From positions 1-64,000 of the forward strand of contig DAOSZN010000004.1 of NCBI GenBank assembly GCA_035593725.1: DNA of 64,000 nt, in the 5' to 3' direction. The notes below the pieces were generated by a model, which was not told where the DNA came from, did not search any database, and saw nothing but the letters and a program-made list of their open reading frames with translations. Below are positions 51,140 through 59,072 of this stretch, piece after piece. The stretch's first letter is position 1, and each line of letters opens with the position of its first letter. This DNA is from UBA4971 sp029551185 (GTDB lineage: Bacteria > Bacillota > SHA-98 > UBA4971). The position numbers were made by a program, and so were the translations under genes.

Positions 51140-53200
51140 ATGGCTTATGTGACTGTTGACGGGGAAACAGTTGAAATAAACGGAGAAAGAAATATCCTGG
51201 AACTGGTGCGCAAAGCAGGTATTGAGCTTCCGACATTTTGCTACCATTCGGAGTTGTCTGTATACGGGGCGTGCCGTATGTGTACAGTTGAGATAGATAA
51301 TATGGGCCTTGTGGCTGCTTGCTCTACGCCTCCTGCGGATGGGATGGTTATTCACACTAATACCAAGAGAACACAAAGATTGCGCAGGATGGTGGTGGAG
51401 CTTCTTCTTGCGAACCACCACAGGGACTGCACTACCTGCGACAAGAACGGCGCCTGTAAGCTCCAGAGCCTTGCCTACCAGCTAGGAGTCAGAAAGGTGC
51501 GGTTCGGCGGGAGGATTGAGATGCTTCCTATTGATGATGAAAATCCTTCCATTGTCCGGGATCCTAATAAGTGCATACTCTGCGGTGACTGTGTCAGGGT
51601 GTGTTCAGAGATCCAGGGCATAGGGGCCTTAGACTTTGTGGGGCGGGGTGCTGACACATGTGTTAGCCCTGCTTTCGGAAGAAAACTCGGAGAAGTTGAA
51701 TGTGTGAATTGCGGCCAATGTGTAGCAGTATGTCCCACCGGCGCGCTCACCGGGAAATCTGAGACAGAAGCGGTCTGGAACGCGCTGAACGACCCGTCCA
51801 AGGTGGTTGTGGCGCAGATTGCGCCTGCAGTGCGTGTCGCTATAGGAGAAGCCTTCGGCAAGAAGCCGGGAGAAATTGATACAGGCAGGATCGTCACTGC
51901 GCTGAAGAAGATTGGTTTCGCGAAGGTTTTCGATACAGTGTTCGCGGCAGATCTTACCGCAGTGGAAGAGTGTGATGAGTTCTTGCGCCGTCTTGCTAAA
52001 CATGAGCGGCTACCTCAGTTTACATCATGCTGTCCCGGATGGGTGAAATTCGCGGAACAACACTATCCTGAGATACTCGACAACTTGTCAACATGTAGAT
52101 CCCCCCAGCAGATGTTCGGGTCTGTTGTGAAGAGGTTTTACGCGAAGAAAATGGCGGCAAAGCCCGAGGATGTCTTTGTTGTCTCCATCATGCCGTGCAC
52201 AGCGAAGAAAGTTGAGGCAAAGAGGCCTGAGTTCATAGAAGGTGGGGTTCCGGATGTAGATGCGGTCCTTTCCACAAATGAACTGGGCCTACTCCTAAAG
52301 CAGGCAGGGATAGTGTTCGAGGAGCTTGAAGGACAAGCTTTTGACCGCCCGATTGGGCTTACCACCGGAGGAGGGGTAATCTTCGGGGTCACCGGTGGAG
52401 TCGCCGAGGCAGTTCTCAGGACTGCTGCGAATTTGCTGAAAATCGATTTAGGATGCGTTGACTTCAAGGAAGTCAGAGGATTCCAGGGATTGCGCGAGGC
52501 GACTGTGCGCCTTGGCGATTTGAAGCTTGATCTGGCAGTGGTCCACGGACTTGGTAATGCACGTAAGCTCCTTGATGTGATTCGGCGCGGTGAGGCTAAA
52601 TACGATCTTGTTGAAGTCATGGCATGTCCCGGCGGATGTGTCGGAGGCGGAGGACAGCCTCAGCCAAATGATACAGAGTCAAGAATGGCAAGGGGCAAAG
52701 GGCTGTACATCAGTGACAAGATGGCCCAGCTTAGAAGCCCCGGCGAGAACCTGGCAGTCGCGAAGTTATATGAGTCTTATCTGGGTAAGCCGGGCAGCGA
52801 GCTTGCGCATGAGGTCTTGCATACAGGCTATGGACCGCGCAGAAGGATTTCCGGGGATATCAAGATAAACGGTACCAGGCCGGGCGCGCTGGATGTTTCA
52901 GTCTGTGTCGGGACAGGGTGCTACCTCAGAGGCTCATATGATGTGCTTCAAACCTTTACAAAGCTGTCAGACAGGGATGACATTAAAGGGAAGATCAATC
53001 TGAAGGCTACGTTCTGCCTGGAACACTGTGAGAACGGTGTGTCGATTAAGGTTGGCGATGAAGTAGTCACAGGGGTTACGCCTTTAAACGCAGAAGAGAT
53101 CTTCCAGGAACAGGTGGTATCCAAGTTGTGTAGAGGCTTAGCCTCATGTTCATGTGGTTCTCGTAGAGCATCTATGGATGAGAAAAGAACAGGGAGGTAA
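51140..53200 (+). CDS. hydA: [FeFe] hydrogenase catalytic subunit (HydA) with C-terminal thioredoxin-like [2Fe-2S] domain
   Basis: A 686-residue group A [FeFe] hydrogenase. N-terminal modules: a plant-type [2Fe-2S] (CYHSELSVYGACRMC near 34), a His-Cys3 cluster (HHRDCTTCDKNGAC near 94) and a 2[4Fe-4S] domain (CILCGDCVRVC, CVNCGQCVAVCPTG). The H-cluster motifs are all present: TSCCPGW near 294, MPCTAKKVEAKR near 351 and MACPGGCVGGGGQP near 493. A C-terminal thioredoxin-like [2Fe-2S] domain (about 583-660; CVGTGCYLRGS, CLEHCENG) is fused on, giving an extra electron exit. With the NuoE and NuoF subunits it would couple NADH and possibly reduced ferredoxin to H2. ATG 51140 follows GGGGGAGGG. Confidence 0.96.
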   Translation: MAYVTVDGETVEINGERNILELVRKAGIELPTFCYHSELSVYGACRMCTVEIDNMGLVAACSTPPADGMVIHTNTKRTQRLRRMVVELLLANHHRDCTTCDKNGACKLQSLAYQLGVRKVRFGGRIEMLPIDDENPSIVRDPNKCILCGDCVRVCSEIQGIGALDFVGRGADTCVSPAFGRKLGEVECVNCGQCVAVCPTGALTGKSETEAVWNALNDPSKVVVAQIAPAVRVAIGEAFGKKPGEIDTGRIVTALKKIGFAKVFDTVFAADLTAVEECDEFLRRLAKHERLPQFTSCCPGWVKFAEQHYPEILDNLSTCRSPQQMFGSVVKRFYAKKMAAKPEDVFVVSIMPCTAKKVEAKRPEFIEGGVPDVDAVLSTNELGLLLKQAGIVFEELEGQAFDRPIGLTTGGGVIFGVTGGVAEAVLRTAANLLKIDLGCVDFKEVRGFQGLREATVRLGDLKLDLAVVHGLGNARKLLDVIRRGEAKYDLVEVMACPGGCVGGGGQPQPNDTESRMARGKGLYISDKMAQLRSPGENLAVAKLYESYLGKPGSELAHEVLHTGYGPRRRISGDIKINGTRPGALDVSVCVGTGCYLRGSYDVLQTFTKLSDRDDIKGKINLKATFCLEHCENGVSIKVGDEVVTGVTPLNAEEIFQEQVVSKLCRGLASCSCGSRRASMDEKRTGR

Positions 53201-53204
53201 CTTT

Positions 53205-53480
53205 ATGGTTACTATCCAGGTATGTGTCGGCAGTTCGTGTTTTTTAAGAGGTGCCCCTGACGTAATCAAGGCGTTCGAAACCGTAATTGAGAGGTGCGCT
53301 CCGAGTCAGGTGGAACTCAAAGGTACGTTTTGCCAGGAGTCATGCACAAAAGGTGTTACAGTTAGAATCAATGAAAAGGTTTTTACGGCCGTAACTCCTA
53401 AGGATGTGCCAGGGCTTTTCAGGGAGCAAGTAATTCCAATGCTTTGTCATGGTGAGAGTCAAAATAAAGAAGGCAAATGA
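53205..53480 (+). CDS. Thioredoxin-like [2Fe-2S] ferredoxin
   Basis: A 91-residue protein equivalent to the NuoE C-terminal module. Cys ligands are in QVCVGSSCFLRG near 5-10 and GTFCQESCTKG near 45-50, followed by a short helix (VPGLFREQVIPML). It is very similar in plan to the fused domain at the end of HydA, which ends 4 bp upstream. This suggests duplication, with one copy fused and one free. ATG 53205 follows GGGAGGTAA. It may shuttle electrons between the hydrogenase complex and the HydS-like sensor encoded next, or be a small subunit of the complex. Confidence 0.88.
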   Translation: MVTIQVCVGSSCFLRGAPDVIKAFETVIERCAPSQVELKGTFCQESCTKGVTVRINEKVFTAVTPKDVPGLFREQVIPMLCHGESQNKEGK

Positions 53481-53555
53481 GATGCCGGATTAACCCTGTG
53501 TTTACAGCGAGACAGTTGGATGGATTGACAGGCCTATTACAAGGAAGGTGGTAAC

Positions 53556-55346
53556 GTGGGCATAATTTCCACGATTGACGCTAAATGCAAGGACTGTTAC
53601 AAGTGTCTGAGGGAATGTCCTGTAAAGGCTATAAAGATGGAACGAGGCGCGCTACCTCACGAACTTCATGCCAGGGTGTGTGAGGAACGATGTATTTTCG
53701 ACGGCAGGTGTGTCCTGGTCTGTCCCCAGAACGCAAAAAAGGTTACAAGCGATCTTGAAAACCTTAGGCCTTTTCTTCGAGAGGGTGGGAAAGTCGCCGC
53801 GAGTGTCGCTCCGTCGTTCCCCTCTGCGTTTCCTGACATAGACCCACAGACTATTCCGACAGCACTTAGACTCATAGGCTTTGGTTTTGTTCAGGAGACA
53901 GCCATTGGGGCGGAACTTGTCAGCCGGGAATATGCCAGGCGGTTCCGAAAAGGAGATGCGCGCCTCATATCGAGTCCTTGTCCGGTAGTGGTGAACCTTA
54001 TTGAACGGCACTATCCGGAGGTCATTCCCTACCTGGCGCCGATTGTGTCCCCTATGGTTGCCCACGGCCGGTACATTAAACAGATTATGCCCGGCACAAA
54101 AGTAGCATTTATCGGCCCATGTATTGCGAAGCTGGGTGAACGGGAGACACCCGGGATAGATGACTCTATAGACTTTGTCATAACATTCGAAGAGCTAAGA
54201 GACGTCTTTCTTGACGAAGGAATTGATTTGGGCTCCCTCGAGCCGTCTGAATTTGACGGCGCTTTACCTGATAAGGCCAGGCTGTTTCCTGTTGAGGGAG
54301 GCATTTTAAGATCAGCTTCTCTCAGCACAGACATGCTTGACAGTGATGTGCTGACAGTCTCAGGTCTCGAAAGTTGCAAAGAGGTGTTGAAGCAGTTTAC
54401 AGAGGGCATGAAGCGAGGCGACCGGACACATCTCCCGCGTCTCGTGGACATGCTTGCATGTGAAGGAGGCTGCATCAACGGGCCTAAGAACCCCAGTTGG
54501 GAGGATATCTACACAAGAAGAGCCCGTGTGCTTGAGTACGTGAAGCAGTCGTCGGATGACCGCAACCGGGAGAGAGGGACTGATTTTAAGGATGTGTCTG
54601 AGCGTCCCGAAATCCCGCAGGAACTCCTTAGAAGGAACTATCGCAATCTTAAGCCTTCCGTGGAAGAGCCTGATGAGAGCGTAATCAGGGCTATACTGGC
54701 TAAAACAGGAAAACACTCGCAGTCCGATGAGCTTAACTGCGGGGCATGCGGGTATGATTCATGCAGAGATAAGGCTGTTGCGGTGTTCCAGGGGATGGCA
54801 GACCCTGAAATGTGCATCCCATATATGCGCGAGAGAGCCGAATCGGTGGCTAACCTTTTTGTCGCGTCTACTCCCAATGCCATAATCGTGATAGATGAAA
54901 ATGAGACTATTCGAGATCTTAATGCTGCTGCAGAGGGAATGTTCAAGCGAAAGAAAGACGAGGTAATAGGGAAGACTCTTTCTACTATCATGGAACCCGG
55001 ATACTTTAGGAAGGCGCTCCAAGAGAAGACCATCGTGCAAGGAGAGGTCTGCTATCTTGATATGGATCTCGTCACTTACCAGACCATATTCTACGAGCCC
55101 GGTGAGAGATTGGCAATGGGTATCATATCCGACATAACTGAAGAGAGAAGACGTGAGAGACACTTACTTGAGATACGTGAGCAGACTCTGGAGAAGGCAC
55201 AAGGGGTCATAAACAAGCAGATGGAAGTTGCACAGAAAATAGCAGGATTGCTCGGTGAGACCACTGCTGAAACCAAGGTGCTCCTTACGAAGCTAATGAA
55301 TACCTTCAAGAATGAGGGGGAAGATGATGGAACGTCTTCACGTTGA
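53556..55346 (+). CDS. HydS-like [FeFe] hydrogenase-related sensor protein with PAS domain
   Basis: A 596-residue protein. An N-terminal 2[4Fe-4S] ferredoxin (CKDCYKCLRECPVKA near 11) leads into a hydrogenase-like domain (about 85-335). Its first H-cluster motif reads SSPCPVV near 139 rather than TSCCPGW: the cluster-ligand Cys is kept, but the preceding proton-relay Cys is Pro. The second motif (GPCIAKLGE near 187) and third (LACEGGCING near 299) keep their Cys. A [4Fe-4S] domain (NCGACGYDSC near 395) and a PAS domain (about 430-530, with a coiled coil to the end) follow. The layout matches sensory group C enzymes (HydS). The start is GTG 53556 with GGAAGGTGG. It overlaps the SpoIIE-type gene by 20 nt. 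Confidence 0.9.
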   Translation: MGIISTIDAKCKDCYKCLRECPVKAIKMERGALPHELHARVCEERCIFDGRCVLVCPQNAKKVTSDLENLRPFLREGGKVAASVAPSFPSAFPDIDPQTIPTALRLIGFGFVQETAIGAELVSREYARRFRKGDARLISSPCPVVVNLIERHYPEVIPYLAPIVSPMVAHGRYIKQIMPGTKVAFIGPCIAKLGERETPGIDDSIDFVITFEELRDVFLDEGIDLGSLEPSEFDGALPDKARLFPVEGGILRSASLSTDMLDSDVLTVSGLESCKEVLKQFTEGMKRGDRTHLPRLVDMLACEGGCINGPKNPSWEDIYTRRARVLEYVKQSSDDRNRERGTDFKDVSERPEIPQELLRRNYRNLKPSVEEPDESVIRAILAKTGKHSQSDELNCGACGYDSCRDKAVAVFQGMADPEMCIPYMRERAESVANLFVASTPNAIIVIDENETIRDLNAAAEGMFKRKKDEVIGKTLSTIMEPGYFRKALQEKTIVQGEVCYLDMDLVTYQTIFYEPGERLAMGIISDITEERRRERHLLEIREQTLEKAQGVINKQMEVAQKIAGLLGETTAETKVLLTKLMNTFKNEGEDDGTSSR

Positions 55347-56481
55347 AGTAGAGCAACGCCGGCTAAACAAGTATGGCGAAGAGCTGTGCGGAGACAGCGT
55401 GGAGGTGGAAACCGGCCCCGGCTCCACTATAGTGGTGCTCTCAGACGGATTGGGAAGCGGAGTTAAGGCGAATATCCTCTCATCGCTGACTGCAAGAATG
55501 GCTGTTACTATGCTAAAGGGAGGGCTGGCCCTGGATGAGGTTGTGGAGACCTTAGCTCACACTTTGCCTGTATGTGAGAAAAGACAACTTGCCTACTCGA
55601 CATTCAGTATCCTCCAGATTTTCGACGACGGAAATGTCTATCTTGCTGAATATGACAGCCCTCCCGCGTTTATCGGGCGTGGCAGCAGGCTCCGAATTGT
55701 GCCGAGGTCAGAGCGAACAACGGGGGACCGAGCCATCAAGGAGGCCTTCTTTCCCGTTGAGGACGGGGACTGGATTGTGCTGGCAAGTGATGGGGTTCTT
55801 CATGCCGGTATTGGGGGACTATGGAATATCGGGTGGGGATGGGACAGAGTCGGTGACTATATCTGCTCCACCGCAGCTCGAACTAGGCTGGCGTCTGAGC
55901 TTGCAGAAGAGCTTGTCGAAGTCACCGGCAAGTTGTACGCGTACAAGCCCGGAGACGATGCTACGGTGGTGGCTGTGCGGATCAGGCGTCCACGTTATCT
56001 CACCATGCTGGTAGGTCCTCCCGTGAACCCTGAAGATGACAGTGAGGTTGTGAGGAAACTGTTGGCTGCTCCCGGGAAGAAGGTGGCTTGCGGCGGGACT
56101 ACCGGCAATATAGTTGCGCGGGTCCTCGATAGGCCCATAACTGTAGACTTGACCCCGTGTGACAAGAGAATTCCTCCCATTGGCAAGTTAGAGGGGATAG
56201 ATCTGGTTACCGAAGGAATGCTGACACTTTCATATACCCTGGAGAAGCTGGAGCAAGGCGTGAAGTTAATGGATGCTGCCGTAAAGAGTGACGGTTCAAG
56301 TCGTCTGACAGCGCTTCTTCTTGAAGCTGACTGCATTCACATAATTGTGGGGAGAGCTATAAACCCTGCGCACCAAAGCCCTGACGTTCCCAGGAGTCTT
56401 GCCTTGAAACACAAGATCGTCGACGGATTGGTACAGATTTTACGTGGTATGGGAAAGACGGTCAAAGTCGAGTACTATTAG
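55327..56481 (+). CDS. SpoIIE-type PP2C serine phosphatase of the hydrogenase operon
   Basis: A 384-residue protein with a PP2C/SpoIIE-like phosphatase domain at about 5-225. The metal motifs are visible: CGDSVEV near 19, VVLSDGLGSGVKAN near 34 and the late GDDATVVAVRI near 213. A C-terminal domain of about 150 residues (about 230-384) is also conserved in hydrogenase-associated SpoIIE proteins. In these clusters the phosphatase follows a PAS hydrogenase-like sensor and probably relays the signal by dephosphorylating a partner (possibly an anti-sigma-antagonist-type protein). The start is ATG 55327, 6 nt after GAGGGGG; ATG 55324 is possible. It ends the operon and overlaps the convergent liaF-like gene by 4 bp. 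Confidence 0.88.
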   Translation: MERLHVEVEQRRLNKYGEELCGDSVEVETGPGSTIVVLSDGLGSGVKANILSSLTARMAVTMLKGGLALDEVVETLAHTLPVCEKRQLAYSTFSILQIFDDGNVYLAEYDSPPAFIGRGSRLRIVPRSERTTGDRAIKEAFFPVEDGDWIVLASDGVLHAGIGGLWNIGWGWDRVGDYICSTAARTRLASELAEELVEVTGKLYAYKPGDDATVVAVRIRRPRYLTMLVGPPVNPEDDSEVVRKLLAAPGKKVACGGTTGNIVARVLDRPITVDLTPCDKRIPPIGKLEGIDLVTEGMLTLSYTLEKLEQGVKLMDAAVKSDGSSRLTALLLEADCIHIIVGRAINPAHQSPDVPRSLALKHKIVDGLVQILRGMGKTVKVEYY

Positions 56482-57407
56482 CCCTGGATGACAATGCTGC
56501 CTACCCCGCCTTTCACCTCGAGCTCGACTCGGTTTTCGGCTGTATCAAAGTCAGGTGAGATGTACTCATTGTTGACACGTAGGTAGTTTCCGTATACCTG
56601 AACCGACCCTATTCCCGTTTTTGTGCGTATGTGTGCTGCGACTCCTTTAGGGACATGAATAACGGTTTCGCCGACACCTCCTGAAAGTGTAACCTTTGCA
56701 TTGCCGGTTGCAGGCAACGTCAAATTCGTTTTCCCCACACCTGTCTCAATTTTAATATAAGTTGCCATAATACGCTCGAGGTTAATACTGGCTTCCCCGA
56801 CCCCGGTGCGGATATCCAGGTTTATCGGTATTGTTTCAGTAAGCGCGAGATCCCATGTCCTTGCAGGCTGCTTGCCTATACCAAAGAAACGGCGATCAAG
56901 GATGTTCCTGCTTTCAGTCGCTAACAAAAGGCGTGCTTTGTTTTCCGTTATTTTAAAATCCTGTGTCAGCCATTCTCCTGCTGTCGTGTCTACCGTCCCG
57001 CTGATAAGATCGGATGAATTCGCAAGCGAACCTAGATACAGGGCACCGACGCCCATTTTGATTTCTATGTCCGCGCTTGTTGCCCCGGAGAGAGGCTTCT
57101 GTATCTTCGTGCGGGTAGTAGCCCATCTTGCAGTTGGATGACGCAACGCCAATCCTGACCCTACGATAATTACGAGAATAATAATTACAATGAGAGATAT
57201 CGATACGGATCCTCGTCCCAGTATCAATTCAAGCCCCAGTGCAATGAGAATGAGCGGCCAAAATCTTATAATGGCTGTCCGGACACTCCAGTTCATCAAG
57301 CCCAGGTTGTTGAGGAGGAGCAAAACGCCAAGGAGTATTAAGACTGCCGGGAGCACCACGCTTCTTCTCGGGTTCCTCTTTTCTCCGTTGCGGTTGAGAT
57401 TGGCCAT
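56478..57407 (-). CDS. LiaF-like membrane protein (DUF5668, toast-rack domain)
   Basis: A 309-residue envelope protein. The N-terminal half (about 15-90) has three to four membrane helices (VLPAVLILLGVLLLLNNLGL, FWPLILIALGLELILG). The C-terminal half (about 120-309) is a repeated beta-solenoid-like toast-rack domain with GVGALYLGSL, IRTGVGEASINLE and IETGVGKTNLTLP repeats. LiaF proteins modulate cell-envelope stress signalling. It is next to a PspC gene (4 bp gap), the usual partner. It forms an operon pspC-liaF on the minus strand. ATG 57407 is the natural start. Its end overlaps the end of the SpoIIE-type gene. Confidence 0.88.
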   Translation of the reverse strand: MANLNRNGEKRNPRRSVVLPAVLILLGVLLLLNNLGLMNWSVRTAIIRFWPLILIALGLELILGRGSVSISLIVIIILVIIVGSGLALRHPTARWATTRTKIQKPLSGATSADIEIKMGVGALYLGSLANSSDLISGTVDTTAGEWLTQDFKITENKARLLLATESRNILDRRFFGIGKQPARTWDLALTETIPINLDIRTGVGEASINLERIMATYIKIETGVGKTNLTLPATGNAKVTLSGGVGETVIHVPKGVAAHIRTKTGIGSVQVYGNYLRVNNEYISPDFDTAENRVELEVKGGVGSIVIQG

Positions 57408-57410
57408 GGT

Positions 57411-57881
57411 CTATTCTCCTCTTTTATTGGTACGCTGTCCCTTGAGCAACAGTACGCCGACGATGATGAGGATAATCGGCATCAGCGTGCCTGCATTGAG
57501 CCAGCGAAGCCAAGAGATATTAAGGGTACGCGACAGAAAAACCACCCCTAGTCCGATTAGGAAAATCCCCAAGACTACATTGGCAGTAGGCCCTTGAGAC
57601 TGCTTGAGGCACGGGCTGATGGATTCTGCTGCTTCCTGGGCCCTATCCCTGATTTCTTCTGCGCCTTCGCGTATGACCTCAGCAGTCGAGGTTTCGCCCA
57701 TGTCCGGATACGGCATGATTATCCAAAGGATTAGGTAGGCAGCTATGCCGATACCCGAATACAAGCCTAACAGTACGAAACCAAGACGCACAATAGTCGG
57801 ATCCACTTCAAGGTATTCCGCAAGTCCCCCACACACCCCGCCTATCATGGAGCTGGTTCGACTTCGGTAAAGTTTCTTCAC
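57411..57881 (-). CDS. PspC-domain envelope stress protein
   Basis: A 156-residue protein. The PspC domain (about 1-58: KLYRSRTSSMIGGVCGGLAE, EVDPTIVRLGFVLLGLYSG) carries a membrane helix (IAAYLILWIIMP). A helical linker (VIREGAEEIRDRAQEAAESI) and a DUF5668-type pair of helices (NVVLGIFLIGLGVVFLS) follow. PspC acts in phage-shock and envelope stress response. The start is GTG 57881, 5 nt after GAGGTGA; upstream in-frame ATG 57914 lacks a site. It is the first gene of the pair with the LiaF-like gene. Confidence 0.9.
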   Translation of the reverse strand: MKKLYRSRTSSMIGGVCGGLAEYLEVDPTIVRLGFVLLGLYSGIGIAAYLILWIIMPYPDMGETSTAEVIREGAEEIRDRAQEAAESISPCLKQSQGPTANVVLGIFLIGLGVVFLSRTLNISWLRWLNAGTLMPIILIIVGVLLLKGQRTNKRGE

Positions 57882-58087
57882 AGTGTTCACCTCACTTGCG
57901 AATAAAACGCGCACTTTCCACCCGTATTCCGGTCAATATCCCTTATCCGGCTGATTACAGTGAGAATCGAGCAATAAATACATTATATCTCAATGGGACT
58001 CTGAAACAAGGGACTACTCCGCAATACGGTAATTACAATAGCCGGATCAAAGCGACAGATCCATAACACCTGTATTCTAAGGGCAAG

Positions 58088-58960
58088 TTACGACCTAATG
58101 GCACTTTCTCTTGCGGCTTCCTCCGCCTTTTTTTTCATCTCATTCTGTGCCCTGATTTCTTCTAAGATTTCGCTTGCCGTATGAAAAGAGTAGCCCTGGG
58201 ATTGCAGGGTTTCAATTATCTCAGGGAGAGCCTCTACTGAGCCGGTAAGATCCTCGTCAGGTCCGCCTGAGGAATGATGAAGGACGATGACACCCCTTTC
58301 CACTCTCGGGATTACGTTTTGTATGACTTCCTCCTTGGAAAGACCCCACCAATCCAGTGAGTCCACCGTCCATAGGACGATATTGTAGCCTTCATCGCCG
58401 ATAGCCTTTACCGCAGGCGGGTCCAGCGCCCCATATGGCGGACGCACTACCAACACATCTTCCCCCGTGATGTCTGAGAAGACTTTCCTGGCTTTTCCTA
58501 AGTCGAGAAGGATTTGCCAGGGTGCCATTCGCGAGAGGTTCGAGTGATAATACGTATGGTTACCGATTTCGTGTCCTTCTCTGTGAATCCTCTGTACGAT
58601 GTCCCGGTGTTTTTCCGCTGCGTTTCCTATCAAGAAGAAGGTGGCGCGCACGTTGTACTTGGCCAGGACATCAAGGATTCTTGGAGTATAAACATCGTCA
58701 GGACCGTCATCAAAGGTCAAAGCAATTTTCTTCGTTTCCGGACTCCACTGTCTTACAACAATGTCCGGAAAAAGGCTCACTAAGTCTATGGACTCCGGAG
58801 TCCTGCTCTGTCTTTCAGAGCCGTCTGTGTATCGGGGCAAGGCAACTTCCCCTAACCATTTCGATTGTAAGAGACTGTCCACTGCCTGAGGCCTTACGAT
58901 CACTACCATAAGCGAAATCAGAATCCCTATGGTAATATGAAGCAATGTTCTGTGTTTCAA
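58088..58960 (-). CDS. Polysaccharide deacetylase (NodB homology)
   Basis: A 290-residue extracytoplasmic deacetylase with an N-terminal membrane helix (LLHITIGILISLMVVIV). The NodB motifs are in order: TFDDGPDDVYT near 83 (catalytic base and metal Asp), NHTYYHSNL near 137 (zinc His pair), RPPYGALD near 174, WTVDSLDWWG near 197 and VIVLHHS near 225. It removes acetyl groups from peptidoglycan or another polysaccharide. The C-terminal tail (AQNEMKKKAEEAARES) is a charged helix. The start is TTG 58960, 6 nt after GGGGG; the longer upstream reading adds a non-conserved, positively charged segment. It lies close to the metal-ATPase gene but has no obvious functional tie to it. Confidence 0.88.
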   Translation of the reverse strand: MKHRTLLHITIGILISLMVVIVRPQAVDSLLQSKWLGEVALPRYTDGSERQSRTPESIDLVSLFPDIVVRQWSPETKKIALTFDDGPDDVYTPRILDVLAKYNVRATFFLIGNAAEKHRDIVQRIHREGHEIGNHTYYHSNLSRMAPWQILLDLGKARKVFSDITGEDVLVVRPPYGALDPPAVKAIGDEGYNIVLWTVDSLDWWGLSKEEVIQNVIPRVERGVIVLHHSSGGPDEDLTGSVEALPEIIETLQSQGYSFHTASEILEEIRAQNEMKKKAEEAARESAIRS

Positions 58961-59072
58961 GAAGGTTCCCCCAAAATCTCTGTATTGTCTGTTCGTCCTT
59001 AGCTTGCTCCCGTTTTTTAGAAGCAATTCTCTCCCGCTTGGAGACGACAATTCTTAGGTTGTGGAGTTCGGT

